Assembly: GCA_944377165.1 (NCBI GenBank)
Contig: CALWEJ010000005.1
Coordinates: 1-64,000 of the forward strand
Reading direction: 5' to 3'
DNA: 64,000 bases
From: an uncultured Clostridia bacterium
GTDB taxonomy: Bacteria > Bacillota > Clostridia > Christensenellales > UBA1242
Positions 6,820 through 16,931 of this stretch are shown piece by piece (within the stretch, counting starts at the first letter, position 1; each line of letters starts with the position of its first letter). The notes under the pieces were generated by a model, which saw only the letters and a list, made by a program, of their open reading frames with translations, made no database searches and had not been told where the DNA came from. The translations under genes and the position numbers were made by a program.

Positions 6820-9800
6820 ATGGATTCAAATACACTCAATATCAAAAAGGTAAAAAGTGGCAAGGCTGAAAGAATCAGTTTTGCTAAAACTGAAGTCCCT
6901 TATGTAATGCCTGATTTATTAAGCATTGCTAAGGAATCGTACGAAAAGTTCTTAAACGAAGGTATTGGCGAAGTTTTGAACGAATATAACCCAATTATAG
7001 ATTACTCAAATAAAGCTGAGTTATCTTTTTTAGGTTATACTGTCGATAGAACGCCTAAGAACTCTTGGTCTGAATGTAAAATTAAGCAGACGAGTTATAC
7101 AATACCTTTAAAAGTAAATGTTCGTTTACTTGTTAAAGAAACTGGTCAGATTATGGATCAGGAAGTCTTTATGGGCGATATTCCATATATGTCAAAAGAC
7201 GGTGGATTTATCTGTAATGGTGTAGAAAGGGTTGTTTTAAACCAATTAGTTAAAGCCCCTGGCGCTATTTTCGGTAAGACACTTAATAAATATGGATTTA
7301 TGGACTACGACGGTGCAATTCAACCTAGTTATGGTATGTGGGTGCAAACGGAGCAAGTTGGTGGCGAAACATTGCGTGTAATTGCTGACCGTAGATACAA
7401 GATGAGCTTAGGCGTATTCTTAAAATGTTTTGGCTATACTAATGAAGATTTGTTAGAAATATTTAATCATCACCCTTATATTGTAAAGACATTAGAGAAA
7501 GAGCCTCAAATAACACAAGAAGATGCTTTAATCGAATTTGGTCGTCGTACTCGTCCGGGCGAAATCCCTAACCCTGAGAATACTTTATCGTACATTAACG
7601 ATAGATTTTTCAATCAACAACATTATAATTTAGAGAAAGTTGGACGTTTCAAATTAAATAAGAAATTGTCACTTGCAAATAGAATTACTGACCAAATCGT
7701 TGCAACTGATGTAAAATTAGGTAAAAAAGTATTTGTAAGCCAAGGCGAATTGATTGATTCAGATACCGCGTGGGCTATACAAAATGCTGGTATCAACTCA
7801 GTTGACGTTTTAGTTGACGATAAGGTAGTGCGCGTTGTTGGTAATAAACGTGTTGATTTAAAAGCATATGCTAAACTTGATAAAGAAGAATTCGGAATAA
7901 CTGAATTAGTTTATCTTCCTTTATTGCAAGAGATTATGAAGGCTTGCAAAGATGACCAAGATATGTTGAAAGCTCAAATTAAAGCTAATGCACACAAGTT
8001 GGAAGATTATCAAGTGACTTTAGACGACTTTATCGCTACAGTAAGTTATCACTTGAACTTAATTGACGGTTTAGGCGAAACAGATGAAATTGATAACCTT
8101 TCTATGCGTAGAGTAGCAACCAGTGGCGAACTTCTTCGTGATGAGTTCCGTCGCGGTATGGCTAAACTTCAAACTCAAGTGCGCGAAGCCTTGCAAAGTA
8201 GAGATTTAACTGATGTCACACCTAGTCAAATAGTAAATGCAAGATATATCAATAAGGTATTCAAAGACTTTATGGCTACTAGCCAATTAGTTTCCCTTAT
8301 GGACCAAACTAACCCTGCTGCTAGTTTGCGTAATAAACGTCGTTTGTCATCAACTGGTCCTGGAGGAGTTAAGAGAGAACGTGCTACTGCTGAAGTTCGT
8401 GATATTAACCCTTCACATTATGGACGTATATGTGTCGTTGAAACACCAGAAGGTCAACCTATCGGTCTTATGACATCTATCGCTGCTTACGCGCGTGTTA
8501 ATAGGTATGGATTTATTGAAACACCTTATAGAAAAGTTGACCCTAAGACTAAGAAAATTCTTGATGAGCCGGTATTCTTAATGGCTGATGAGGAAAAGGG
8601 CCACTTTATAGCGCAATCTTCTATTCCTTTGAATCCAGATAAGACTATCAAGGAAGGAAGTGTAGATTGTCGTCATAATGGACAACCTGAGCACGTTGAT
8701 TCTAGTTTGATTGACTTAGTTGACTTAAGCCCAAGACAAGAGTTATCAGTTGGTGCTGGACTTATTCCGTTCGTTGAATATTGTGCCGCTAACCGTGCGT
8801 TGATGGGTACTAATATGCAATGTCAATCAGTACAACTTTTAAGACAAGAAAGCCCTATCGTTGGTACAGGACTTGAACATAGAATTGCTGCAGACTCAGG
8901 CGCATTGATTTTAGCTGAGCAAGACGGTGTGTGTAAGTATGTTTCTGCCGACTATATTACAATGGAATATGCAGACGGAAGCATAGTTAATCATAAACTT
9001 AGAAAATTCGAGCGTACTAACGAGAAAGCTTGTTTCAATCAAAAACCACTTGTTAAGAAGGGTGAGAGAGTTAAAGCAGGCGACACATTAGCAGACGGTG
9101 ATACAGAGAAAGGCGAGTTAGCACTCGGTAAGAATATGACAGTCGCATTTATGAACTGGGAAGGATATAACTTCGAAGATGCGATTTTGGTAAACGAACG
9201 TGTTGTACGTGACGATGCGTTTACTTCAATTTGTATTCAACAAGTTAAAGTGGAAGCACGTACTACAAAATTAGGTGATGAAGAAATCACACGTGATATT
9301 GCCGGTGTAGGCGAAGAAGCATTAAAGAACCTTGACGAAAATGGTATTGTTCGTATTGGTACTGAAGTTAAGAGAGGAGATATCTTAGTCGGGAAAGTGA
9401 CTCCTAAGGGAGAAACGGACTTAACTCCTGAAGAAAGATTGTTAAAAGCAATCTTCGGCGAAAAGACTAAAGACGTTAAGAACACAAGCTTGAAAGTTAA
9501 ACCGGGCGAAGAAGGTGTGGTAGTCGGTATTGAAATCTTATCAAGAAAGAACAAAGACGAACTTGATGCCGGTGTTAATATGTGCGTCAAAGTGTATATT
9601 GCACAAAAACGTATTTTACAAGTCGGCGATAAATTAGCTGGACGTTATGGTAATAAAGGTGTTATTTCGGTAGTTTTACCAGAAAGCGATATGCCTTATA
9701 TGCCTAACGGTGAAACAGTAGATATCGTATTGAATCCACTAGGTGTTCCTTCTCGTATGAACTTAGGACAGCTTATGGAAATGCACTTAGGTTGGGCTGC

Positions 9801-10491
9801 TAAACAACTCGATTGGAAAGTTGTCACTCCTGCGTTCGATGGTGCAACAAAAGATGAGATTAGAGAATTATTACGTGCTAATAACCTTCCTGAAGACGGA
9901 AAAATGCAGTTATATGATGGACGTACTGGTCTTCCTTTCGAAAATAAGACTACAGTCGGCGTTATGTATATGTTAAAACTTATTCATATGGTTGACGATA
10001 AGATTCACGCGCGTGGTATTGGTACTTATGCTTTGATTACTCAACAACCTCTTGGCGGACGTAATCAACTCGGTGGACAACGTTTCGGTGAAATGGAAGT
10101 GTGGGCTTTGGAGGCATATGGCGCATCAAGGCTATTGCAAGAAATGCTTACTATTAAATCAGATGACGTTGACGGACGTATTAAGACATACGAAGCAATC
10201 GTTAAGGGTGAACCTATCCCTGAACCTGGTATGCCAGAATCATTTAAAGTGCTTGTAAAAGAAATGCAAGGATTGTGCCTTGACGTTAAGATTCTTACTG
10301 CAGATAATCACGAACTTACTATTAATGAGGTCAGCGAAGAAGGAGAAGAAGTTCCTGCTGTTGAACCTGTTAATAAGCAATCGCTTGAAGATGTGACTCT
10401 TGCATTCGATGACATTCAATCAGACTATCAGAATGACGTCAATAACACTGCATTCGACGATTCTGATTTGTTCGATGATTTAGATGAATAA
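6820..10491 (+). CDS. rpoB: DNA-directed RNA polymerase subunit beta
   Basis: A 1223-residue catalytic subunit of RNA polymerase. Recognisable blocks include GGFICNGVERV, the rifampicin cluster (about residues 488-512), KRERATAEVRD, the active-site segment NWEGYNFEDAI, GDKLAGRYGNKGV, and the C-terminal QQPLGGRNQLGGQRFGEMEVWALEAYGA. GGAG lies 6 nt before the ATG. It is cotranscribed with rpoC 25 nt downstream. Oddities: the rifampicin pocket differs from E. coli at Q513 (Ser), F514 (Leu), H526 (Asn) and L533 (Thr), and the C-terminus has an acidic tail of about 60 residues. The usual rplKAJL genes are not upstream. Confidence 0.98.
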   Translation: MDSNTLNIKKVKSGKAERISFAKTEVPYVMPDLLSIAKESYEKFLNEGIGEVLNEYNPIIDYSNKAELSFLGYTVDRTPKNSWSECKIKQTSYTIPLKVNVRLLVKETGQIMDQEVFMGDIPYMSKDGGFICNGVERVVLNQLVKAPGAIFGKTLNKYGFMDYDGAIQPSYGMWVQTEQVGGETLRVIADRRYKMSLGVFLKCFGYTNEDLLEIFNHHPYIVKTLEKEPQITQEDALIEFGRRTRPGEIPNPENTLSYINDRFFNQQHYNLEKVGRFKLNKKLSLANRITDQIVATDVKLGKKVFVSQGELIDSDTAWAIQNAGINSVDVLVDDKVVRVVGNKRVDLKAYAKLDKEEFGITELVYLPLLQEIMKACKDDQDMLKAQIKANAHKLEDYQVTLDDFIATVSYHLNLIDGLGETDEIDNLSMRRVATSGELLRDEFRRGMAKLQTQVREALQSRDLTDVTPSQIVNARYINKVFKDFMATSQLVSLMDQTNPAASLRNKRRLSSTGPGGVKRERATAEVRDINPSHYGRICVVETPEGQPIGLMTSIAAYARVNRYGFIETPYRKVDPKTKKILDEPVFLMADEEKGHFIAQSSIPLNPDKTIKEGSVDCRHNGQPEHVDSSLIDLVDLSPRQELSVGAGLIPFVEYCAANRALMGTNMQCQSVQLLRQESPIVGTGLEHRIAADSGALILAEQDGVCKYVSADYITMEYADGSIVNHKLRKFERTNEKACFNQKPLVKKGERVKAGDTLADGDTEKGELALGKNMTVAFMNWEGYNFEDAILVNERVVRDDAFTSICIQQVKVEARTTKLGDEEITRDIAGVGEEALKNLDENGIVRIGTEVKRGDILVGKVTPKGETDLTPEERLLKAIFGEKTKDVKNTSLKVKPGEEGVVVGIEILSRKNKDELDAGVNMCVKVYIAQKRILQVGDKLAGRYGNKGVISVVLPESDMPYMPNGETVDIVLNPLGVPSRMNLGQLMEMHLGWAAKQLDWKVVTPAFDGATKDEIRELLRANNLPEDGKMQLYDGRTGLPFENKTTVGVMYMLKLIHMVDDKIHARGIGTYALITQQPLGGRNQLGGQRFGEMEVWALEAYGASRLLQEMLTIKSDDVDGRIKTYEAIVKGEPIPEPGMPESFKVLVKEMQGLCLDVKILTADNHELTINEVSEEGEEVPAVEPVNKQSLEDVTLAFDDIQSDYQNDVNNTAFDDSDLFDDLDE

Positions 10492-10516
10492 CGATTAATT
10501 TAGGAGAAAGATTTAT

Positions 10517-13500
10517 ATGTTTGAATTAAACAACTTTGACTCAATACGTGTTGGTATCGCCTCACCAGAGATGATTCGTTCTTGGTCACGCGGTGAGGTC
10601 ACCAAACCTGAGACAATAAATTATCGTACGCAAAAGCCTGAAAAAGACGGTTTGTTTTGCGAACGTATTTTTGGACCTAAAAAAGATTGGGAATGTCATT
10701 GCGGTAAGTATAAAAGAGTTAGATATAAAGGCGTAATTTGTGATAAGTGCGGTGTTGAAGTGACACGCAGTAAAGTTAGACGTGAACGTATGGGTCACAT
10801 CGAACTTGCTTGCCCTGTAAGTCATATTTGGTTCTTTAAGGGTGTTCCAAGTCGTATCGGCTTAGTGCTTGATATGTCACCAAAACTTTTGGACGAAGTA
10901 CTTTATTACGTGAGCTATGTCGTACTTGACCCTAAAAATACTGAATTTACTTATAAGCAAGTTATTCGCGATAAAGAATATCGTGATGCTATCGAAAAAT
11001 ATGGTCCAAACGGTTTCCGAGCAGGTATGGGCGCAGAAGCTGTTAAGGAATTACTTAACAATATTGACCTTCAAAAAGAGTATGATGAATTATCTAATAT
11101 AATGCATACCTCTAAAGGTCAAAAGAAGCTTAAAGCTACTAAACGATTAGAAGTTATTGACGCGTTCATCAAAAGCGGTAATAAGCCTTCTTGGATGATA
11201 CTAGACGTTATTCCGGTCATTCCGCCTGATTTAAGACCATTAGTTCAAATTGATGGTGGAAAATTTGCAGCAAGTGACCTAAACGACTTGTATAGACGTG
11301 TTATTAACAGAAATAATCGACTTAAAAAACTTATGGAACTCGGCGCACCTGAAATCATCGTGCGCAACGAAAAACGTATGTTGCAAGAGGCAGTCGATGC
11401 CTTATTCGATAACGGTAAACGTGGACGTGCTGTTCAAGGTAGCAGACAACGTGATTTAAAATCATTAACTGCTTCGCTTAAAGGTAAACACGGACGTTTC
11501 CGTCAAAACTTGTTGGGTAAACGTGTTGACTATTCTGGTCGTTCGGTTATCGTCGTTGGTCCTGAATTGAAGATTTATCAATGCGGACTTCCTAAGACTA
11601 TGGCGCTTGAATTATTTAGACCATTCATAATTAGACGTTTACTTGAACTTAATGCTACAAACAACTTAAAGAAAGCTACTCGTATGATTGAACAAGAACG
11701 TCCTATTGTATATGACATTTTGGAAGAAGTTGTTCAAGGTCATCCAGTGCTTTTAAACAGAGCACCGACACTACACAAATTGTCAGTGCAAGCATTCGAA
11801 CCTATTCTAGTAGAAGGTAAGGCTATACGTCTTCCACCTTTGGCTTGTTCGGGATTTAATGCGGACTTCGATGGTGACCAAATGAGTGTGCACGTTCCTC
11901 TTAGTGTTGAAGCTCGTACAGAAGCAAGAATGTTATTGCTCGCTTCAAATAACGTTTTGAAGCCAAGTGATGGTAGCCCTAATATGGTTCCTAGCCAAGA
12001 TATGATTTTAGGAAACTACTATTTAACAGTTATTCGTCCGGGTGCAAAGGGCGAAGGTATGACTTTCGCTAGCCCAGAAGAAGCTATGCTTGCTTACGAT
12101 AACGGAGATTTAAGCCTTCAAGCACTTATTAATTTAAGAAGAACGGTTGAATTTAATGGCGAACAAATTACTGGACGTATTAAAACAACTTTAGGTAAAA
12201 TCATATTTAACAGCATAATACCTCAAGACTTAGGTTTCGTTGATAGAACTAAACGTGAAAATGCGCTAGAATTTGAAATTTCTAGTGAAGTTAAAAAGGG
12301 TAGTTATTCTAAACTTATTGAGAAATGTTATCGTGTGCATGGTACGAATACAACTGTCACAATGATTGATAACATTAAAAATATGGGTTATAAATACAGT
12401 ACTTTAGCAAGTGTATCATTCTCAATGTTCGATATACAAGAAGCTAAAATACGTGATAAAATTGTTAATGATGCGACTGAACTTGCTAAAGCTAACGATG
12501 ACTTGTATATGCAAGGTTTGTTAACTGATAGCGATAGAAAGTCTAAGAATATTGAATTGTGGGATAAAGTATCAAATGAATTAGTTAAAATCACTGCTGG
12601 TGAAATTGATAAATTTAATCCTTTAATGATTATCTTGACTTCTGGTGCGCGTGGTTCAGAAGGACAATTAAAACAACTTGCTGGTATGATGGGTAATATG
12701 GACGCTATTGGCGGTATTTCTAACATTCCAGTTAAATCAAATTATAGCCGTGGTTTGTCTGCGCTTGAATATTATAGTGCAGCACGTGGTAGCCGTAAAC
12801 AACTTATGGATACAGCATTAAAGACAGCAGACTCTGGTTATTTGACTCGTAGGCTTGTTGATATTGCACAAGATACAGTTATTACTGAAGATGATTGCTT
12901 CGCTAATAATAACGAGCCAATCAAAGGTATGGAAGTAAGTGCTATCGTGCAAAACGGAACAGTTATAGAATCATTGTACAATCGTATTGTTGGTAGATAT
13001 ACTTCAGCGCCTGTTGTTAACCCTAAGACTAAGAAAGTTATATGTCCTGAAGATACATTCATTACTGAAAGTCTAGCTAATGAAATCGTAGATGCAGGAA
13101 TAGAAAAAGTTCAAATTAGAAGTCTATTTACTTGTAAAGCTAAATCTGGTTTGTGCGCTAAATGCTATGGTAGAGATATGTCAACTAACGATATCGTTCA
13201 CGTTGGTGAAGCAGTCGGTGTCATTGCCGCTCAATCAATCGGTGAACCGGGTACACAGTTAGTCTTAAGAACATTCCACAGCGGTGGTACAGCAGCAGCC
13301 GATATCACTACAGGTTTGCCTCGTGTAGAAGAAATTTTCGAAGCACGTAATCCAAAAGGTGCAGCAGTTGTCACAGAAATCGGCGGTAAAGTTTCGATTA
13401 ATCAAATTGATAAGCGATTTGAAGTCGTTGTTAAGGGTACAACTGAAGAAAGTTATATACTTCCTTATGGCTCAACTATTAAGGTTAAAAATGGAGATGT

Positions 13501-14083
13501 TGTCACTCCTGGTACACCTTTAACAGAAGGACCATTAAATCCACGTGACGTATTGCGTACTCGTGGTGTTAAAGCTGTTCAAGAATATTTGTTGAATGAA
13601 GTTTTAGGTGTTTATAAATCACAAAACGTTTCAATCAATGCTAAACACTTGGAAGTCGTAATTCGTCAAATGTTAAGAAAGGTTAAGATAGAAAATTCTG
13701 GTGATACTGACTTATTGCCTGGCGATATAGTTGATATCAAAGTTTACGAAGAAGCTAACTTGAAAGCTATTCAAGAGGGCGGTGCTCCTGCTACTGCTAA
13801 ACGTGAATTGCAAGGTATTACAAGAGCATCTTTAACTACTGAAAGTTTCTTGTCTGCCGCTTCGTTCCAAGAATCAAGCAACGTTTTAACTGAAGCTGCG
13901 ATGAAAGGTAAAGTTGACCACTTATTAGGACTTAAAGAAAATATCATTATCGGTAAGATGATACCTGCTGGTACTGGCGCTCCTATATATAGGAACTTAT
14001 TACCAAAGCAAGTTAAAGATAATGACTCTAACTTAAGCGAACAAGACATTGATATAAAATTCAAAGATGTCGAAGAAGAATAA
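10517..14083 (+). CDS. rpoC: DNA-directed RNA polymerase subunit beta'
   Basis: A 1188-residue largest subunit of RNA polymerase. The N-terminal zinc ribbon (CHCGKYKRV...CDKCGVEV) is at about residues 58-80. The catalytic Mg-binding loop NADFDGDQM is near residue 455. The second zinc site [15 protein letters not shown] and the trigger-loop/bridge region [10 protein letters not shown] lie in the C-terminal half. GGAG lies 9 nt before the ATG. It is the second gene of the rpoBC operon and ends at a strong terminator. Length fits Firmicutes beta' without large lineage insertions. Confidence 0.98.
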   Translation: MFELNNFDSIRVGIASPEMIRSWSRGEVTKPETINYRTQKPEKDGLFCERIFGPKKDWECHCGKYKRVRYKGVICDKCGVEVTRSKVRRERMGHIELACPVSHIWFFKGVPSRIGLVLDMSPKLLDEVLYYVSYVVLDPKNTEFTYKQVIRDKEYRDAIEKYGPNGFRAGMGAEAVKELLNNIDLQKEYDELSNIMHTSKGQKKLKATKRLEVIDAFIKSGNKPSWMILDVIPVIPPDLRPLVQIDGGKFAASDLNDLYRRVINRNNRLKKLMELGAPEIIVRNEKRMLQEAVDALFDNGKRGRAVQGSRQRDLKSLTASLKGKHGRFRQNLLGKRVDYSGRSVIVVGPELKIYQCGLPKTMALELFRPFIIRRLLELNATNNLKKATRMIEQERPIVYDILEEVVQGHPVLLNRAPTLHKLSVQAFEPILVEGKAIRLPPLACSGFNADFDGDQMSVHVPLSVEARTEARMLLLASNNVLKPSDGSPNMVPSQDMILGNYYLTVIRPGAKGEGMTFASPEEAMLAYDNGDLSLQALINLRRTVEFNGEQITGRIKTTLGKIIFNSIIPQDLGFVDRTKRENALEFEISSEVKKGSYSKLIEKCYRVHGTNTTVTMIDNIKNMGYKYSTLASVSFSMFDIQEAKIRDKIVNDATELAKANDDLYMQGLLTDSDRKSKNIELWDKVSNELVKITAGEIDKFNPLMIILTSGARGSEGQLKQLAGMMGNMDAIGGISNIPVKSNYSRGLSALEYYSAARGSRKQLMDTALKTADSGYLTRRLVDIAQDTVITEDDCFANNNEPIKGMEVSAIVQNGTVIESLYNRIVGRYTSAPVVNPKTKKVICPEDTFITESLANEIVDAGIEKVQIRSLFTCKAKSGLCAKCYGRDMSTNDIVHVGEAVGVIAAQSIGEPGTQLVLRTFHSGGTAAADITTGLPRVEEIFEARNPKGAAVVTEIGGKVSINQIDKRFEVVVKGTTEESYILPYGSTIKVKNGDVVTPGTPLTEGPLNPRDVLRTRGVKAVQEYLLNEVLGVYKSQNVSINAKHLEVVIRQMLRKVKIENSGDTDLLPGDIVDIKVYEEANLKAIQEGGAPATAKRELQGITRASLTTESFLSAASFQESSNVLTEAAMKGKVDHLLGLKENIIIGKMIPAGTGAPIYRNLLPKQVKDNDSNLSEQDIDIKFKDVEEE

Positions 14084-14086
14084 AAA

Positions 14087-14122
14087 ATAAAAATCCTATT
14101 TGCGTAGGATTTTTATTTTTTT
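14087..14122 (+). terminator. rpoBC terminator
   Basis: AAAAATCCTA and TAGGATTTTT form a 10-bp stem, followed by a long T tract. Confidence 0.9.
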
Positions 14123-14493
14123 TGTATTAATAAAACCACTAGATAGTCTGATGGATTTTATTCTTATCATTAATTTAAAATCAATTTAAAGAATATTAAA
14201 ATTAATAAAGTCTGGTTAATATTAAATTTAAATTCAATAATAAATGAAGTTTTAATATAGTTTAATATAATTAACAGCAATATTTATTAGCCATTAATAA
14301 AGAAATAATTAAATTATATAAAAAATAATAAAAATATAGTAAAAATTAATTAAAAATATAAAAATATATAGTATATTAAATATTTTTTGTAATTTATTTA
14401 TGAAAAAATTGTTCCACAAAAATAGTCGATTTTTATCTATATTATAGTAAAAAATTGACAATAAAAAAATATAAAAAAATTATTAAAAAACTA
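14123..14493. other. 370-bp extremely AT-rich intergenic region
   Basis: No ORF, stable hairpin or repeat was seen. The DNA is almost entirely A/T with many TTAAT and AAATAT words. It separates rpoBC from the following small genes; a curved-DNA or UP-element role for the next promoter is possible but not shown. Confidence 0.5.
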
Positions 14494-14522
14494 TTTACAA
14501 ATTACTAAATTTATGATATTAT
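14494..14522 (+). promoter_or_regulatory. Promoter of the 100-residue unknown gene
   Basis: TTTACA (14494-14499), 17 nt, TATTAT (14517-14522), 26 nt before the chosen start. Confidence 0.65.
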
Positions 14523-14548
14523 ATAGGCATAAATATAGGAGGCTCTTT

Positions 14549-14851
14549 ATGAACAAACCTAAAGATATGCAAAGAAGTTCTTTAACATTTCAAAGATTAG
14601 TTGCTGAGTCCGCTTTGGAATTAGCTGGCGAAGTTCAAAATAGAAAAGTGACAAAAGATTCTCAGACCGGTGCTGAGTGCGCGTGGAAACGCAATGACTT
14701 TTATTATGAAAAAACTATGATTTCTCTTGCAATTGATGCCAATATTGAAGCATCAAAAAAGAGTGGTAAAGTTAACCCTAAACAATTAAATAAAGCTATT
14801 CAAAAAGTAATAGAAGATATTTCAACTAAGGAAAATGAAGCTGCGCTTTAA
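14549..14851 (+). CDS. Hypothetical 100-residue soluble protein
   Basis: A small charged, mostly helical protein that I do not recognise. The start at 14549 is chosen because AGGAGG lies 6 nt upstream and the in-frame extension to 14513 overlaps the -10 box. The middle (CAWKRNDFYYEKTM) contains the only cysteine and aromatic cluster. No membrane segment is visible. It is a single-gene transcript with its own promoter and terminator. The pattern 'helix - aromatic patch - helix with KSGKVNPKQL' could suggest a nucleic-acid or protein-binding adaptor, but no family is assigned. Confidence 0.7.
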   Translation: MNKPKDMQRSSLTFQRLVAESALELAGEVQNRKVTKDSQTGAECAWKRNDFYYEKTMISLAIDANIEASKKSGKVNPKQLNKAIQKVIEDISTKENEAAL

Positions 14852-14860
14852 CTGATTTTT

Positions 14861-14886
14861 AAACTCTCATATTTGAGAGTTTTTCT
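14861..14886 (+). terminator. Terminator of the 100-residue gene
   Basis: AAACTCTCA and TTGAGAGTTT pair around a 3-nt loop, followed by a T tract. Confidence 0.9.
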
Positions 14887-14906
14887 TATTTTAATACTAA
14901 AATTGT

Positions 14907-14935
14907 TTTACTTGAAATCGTTTTTATGGTAAAAT
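14907..14935 (+). promoter_or_regulatory. Promoter of the HicB-like operon
   Basis: TTTACT (14907-14912), 17 nt, TAAAAT (14930-14935). The -35 is weak (four of six). Confidence 0.5.
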
Positions 14936-14971
14936 ATATTTATACGAATTCATACGAAAGGAAGGGGATAT

Positions 14972-15241
14972 ATGAAAGATTTAGTCTATCCAGCAGTTAT
15001 ATATAAAGATGACGAGAGAGCAACAAATACAGGTTGGTACACTATTAAGATTGCTGACCTTGATATTGTCACTGAAGGCGAAACTGTAGTTGACGCATAT
15101 ATTAAGGCAAAAGCTATTCTTTGCGCTATGGTTGAGTGCGCTATTAAGTTTGATTGTGAGATTGAGTCGCCTAGTGATTTCGATAAAGTCTATTCTAAGA
15201 ATAAAGATAATATTGTTCTTTTAGTTGACGCATTAAGCTAA
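14972..15241 (+). CDS. HicB-like antitoxin-family protein
   Basis: An 89-residue protein with the HicB fold signature: an N-terminal YPAVIYKDDE strand, a WYTIKIADLDIVTEGETVVDA core and a following AKAIL helix. HicB proteins are normally antitoxins for the HicA mRNA interferase and often carry a C-terminal DNA-binding domain. Here the C-terminal DNA-binding domain is missing and no hicA-like gene with a double-stranded-RNA-binding fold is adjacent. Instead it is followed 8 nt later by an unknown 175-residue gene. GGAAGGGG lies about 6 nt before the ATG. It could be an orphan HicB, a regulator, or part of a new pair. Confidence 0.7.
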   Translation: MKDLVYPAVIYKDDERATNTGWYTIKIADLDIVTEGETVVDAYIKAKAILCAMVECAIKFDCEIESPSDFDKVYSKNKDNIVLLVDALS

Positions 15242-15249
15242 GGTGATTT

Positions 15250-15777
15250 ATGACTAAAGTTAATATTTCGAATTGGGCTCAATTAGACTTTCTAATTAAT
15301 AATTTCTACGAGATTGTTGAGTATAAACGTGGTCGTGGAATATACGGAGATAGGGTAATATTAAAGCGCCCACGTCACGCACAAGCAATTGTCGAACAAC
15401 CTGAAAAGTTATACACATTTTACTATATGGACGCAAATGCAGTTAAAGAGTTGCCTCGTACAGTACTTGAAAAGATACAGATTATCACACGATTTGTGAC
15501 TTCGCCTGAAGATATGAATGTGCTATGTCAATTTAGTGACGAAAATGGTGTACAACCTAACGTTTGGGCAGTAGAGACAAGTGAAGCTTTCGCTAAAGCG
15601 AATACTCTTGATTTCAAGATTCTAAATGATATCCTACTTGATAGATATAAAATGTTAGGAAGCGAATTCTTATCATTACTAAAAAAACATAGAGAAAAAC
15701 AATATTTTTTAGCAAGTAGTGATGAATTTAATTTTATTACAAAAGATTATGCTGATGAGCAAATCGCTAGATTATAA
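15250..15777 (+). CDS. Hypothetical protein cotranscribed with HicB-like gene
   Basis: A 175-residue soluble protein of unknown family. AAGGTG lies 5 nt before the ATG, and the gap to the HicB-like gene is 8 nt, so the two are surely one transcript. The N-terminal half is basic (YKRGRGIYGDRVILKRPRHA) and could contact nucleic acid; the C-terminal half is helical and ends with DYADEQIARL. No HicA-like GSHxxY motif is present. A toxin, a nuclease or an unrelated housekeeping protein are all possible. Codon use matches the genome, so recent transfer is not suggested. Confidence 0.7.
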   Translation: MTKVNISNWAQLDFLINNFYEIVEYKRGRGIYGDRVILKRPRHAQAIVEQPEKLYTFYYMDANAVKELPRTVLEKIQIITRFVTSPEDMNVLCQFSDENGVQPNVWAVETSEAFAKANTLDFKILNDILLDRYKMLGSEFLSLLKKHREKQYFLASSDEFNFITKDYADEQIARL

Positions 15778-15778
15778 A

Positions 15779-15851
15779 TTAGTTGTTGTTGAAGTAAACC
15801 TTACAAGGTAGATAACCTTAGGGGTGAACTTCATTAAACAACTTTTTTTAT
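15779..15851 (+). terminator. Large multi-stem terminator
   Basis: An outer stem AGTTGTT (15780-15786) with AACAACT (15837-15843) encloses GAAGT/ACTTC and AAGGT/ACCTT stems, then a T7 tract. At about 65 nt it is much larger than the other terminators here. Confidence 0.7.
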
Positions 15852-16065
15852 TTCAATGTTAATTTTATTTGTCTTTAATTTATAATTAAATTATTCAAAA
15901 TTTAAATTTAATATGTTAAGTATTTTAAAAAAAACTAATTTTTATAAAGACTAATTAACCTGTTTTTAGATTATTTTTACATTTTGTATTGATAAATTAT
16001 ATCTTAGATGACATTAGTATTAATTTTCTAAAATACAAACTTAAAATTTAGTTATTTACATTTAA

Positions 16066-16100
16066 TGAAAAATGACGACTATGTTGAACGTCATTTTTTA
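16066..16100 (-). terminator. Terminator of the DUF898-like gene
   Basis: AAATGACG and CGTCATTT pair around an 11-nt loop with A/T tracts on both sides. It lies just downstream of the minus-strand gene. The preceding 15852-16065 stretch is AT-rich with no gene seen. Confidence 0.8.
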
Positions 16101-16134
16101 TAAAACGATAATTTAAAGAAAATATTTACAACGA

Positions 16135-16434
16135 CTATACAAAATGTGTATGATATGTAATCCATTGTTTCATTTTAATAGAAACCCAAAATCCATAGAT
16201 ACCGATAGTGATAATAGTTAAAAGAAACCATTTGATGTAATTTCCGAAAAGTTGAATTCCCTTTCCGTCGAATTTTAATTGCTTGCCATCAATGGTTGTA
16301 TGCGTTGCTACCCAATCTTCTTTGAAGCAAACTGCCCAAGGAATTCCGATTCCAAGAGTGAATACACTAATTAAAATAAAAACGATATTTACACCAATAA
16401 GTCCTAATAACCCACCTGAAAATTTTGATTGCAT
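16135..16434 (-). CDS. DUF898-like small membrane protein
   Basis: A 99-residue protein with two membrane segments (about residues 8-34 and 67-86). The conserved-looking stretch between and after them, FDGKGIQLFGNYIKW and GIYGFWVSIKMKQW, resembles the DUF898/YjgN family, of which this is a short version. Function of the family is not established. AGGAG lies 6 nt before the ATG. The promoter on the minus strand is TTGACA (16475-16480), 16 nt, TATGAT (16453-16458). It is a single-gene unit. Confidence 0.75.
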   Translation of the reverse strand: MQSKFSGGLLGLIGVNIVFILISVFTLGIGIPWAVCFKEDWVATHTTIDGKQLKFDGKGIQLFGNYIKWFLLTIITIGIYGFWVSIKMKQWITYHTHFV

Positions 16435-16874
16435 AAAAAACTCCTTTATTTAATCATACCAAACTAAAATTATTTGTCAATATAATTTCATAAATTTATA
16501 TTTGATTGAATTTGAAATGAAATAACATAGTTCTCAATTTAACAACTATACAAAGCATAATGTTAATTAAAATTTTATATTATTAAACTAATTAATATAG
16601 TTTATAATTTAAAATTTGAATGCTGTACAATATCAATTAAAATACTTTAAATTTATTTCATTTATTATTACGTTTATTTATTTGATAAAATTTTATTTTT
16701 CTACCAAAAATGAAGCAAAATTAACATAAATTTATGCAAAATTTAACGTTTTTTTAAAATTTTTCTATTATATTTAGTTTTTATTCGACAAAACTCGTAT
16801 TTTTTTTCATAATAAATTTTCTTTTTCTTTAACAAACTAATCACGTAAACTTTATAAAACAATACCTATTTTGA
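16435..16874. other. 440-bp intergenic region
   Basis: AT-rich DNA between the divergent DUF898-like gene and the surface-protein gene. It holds the minus-strand promoter at 16453-16480 and ends at the plus-strand promoter at 16875. No ORF or stable RNA structure was seen in the middle. Confidence 0.5.
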
Positions 16875-16903
16875 TTGACAAATTTTACAAGATTTATTAG
16901 AAT
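16875..16903 (+). promoter_or_regulatory. Promoter of the 1240-residue surface protein
   Basis: TTGACA (16875-16880), 17 nt, TAGAAT (16898-16903). The TTG is in frame with the gene, so an extended ORF starting at 16875 is artefactual. Confidence 0.75.
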
Positions 16904-16931
16904 TATCAAGACAATTAATAAGGAGACATCA

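Noticed and set aside
16875-16931. N-terminal extension of the surface protein starting at TTG 16875
   Set aside because: The TTG is the first half of a -35 box (TTGACA) with a 17-nt spaced TAGAAT; the real start has AAGGAG at 16932.
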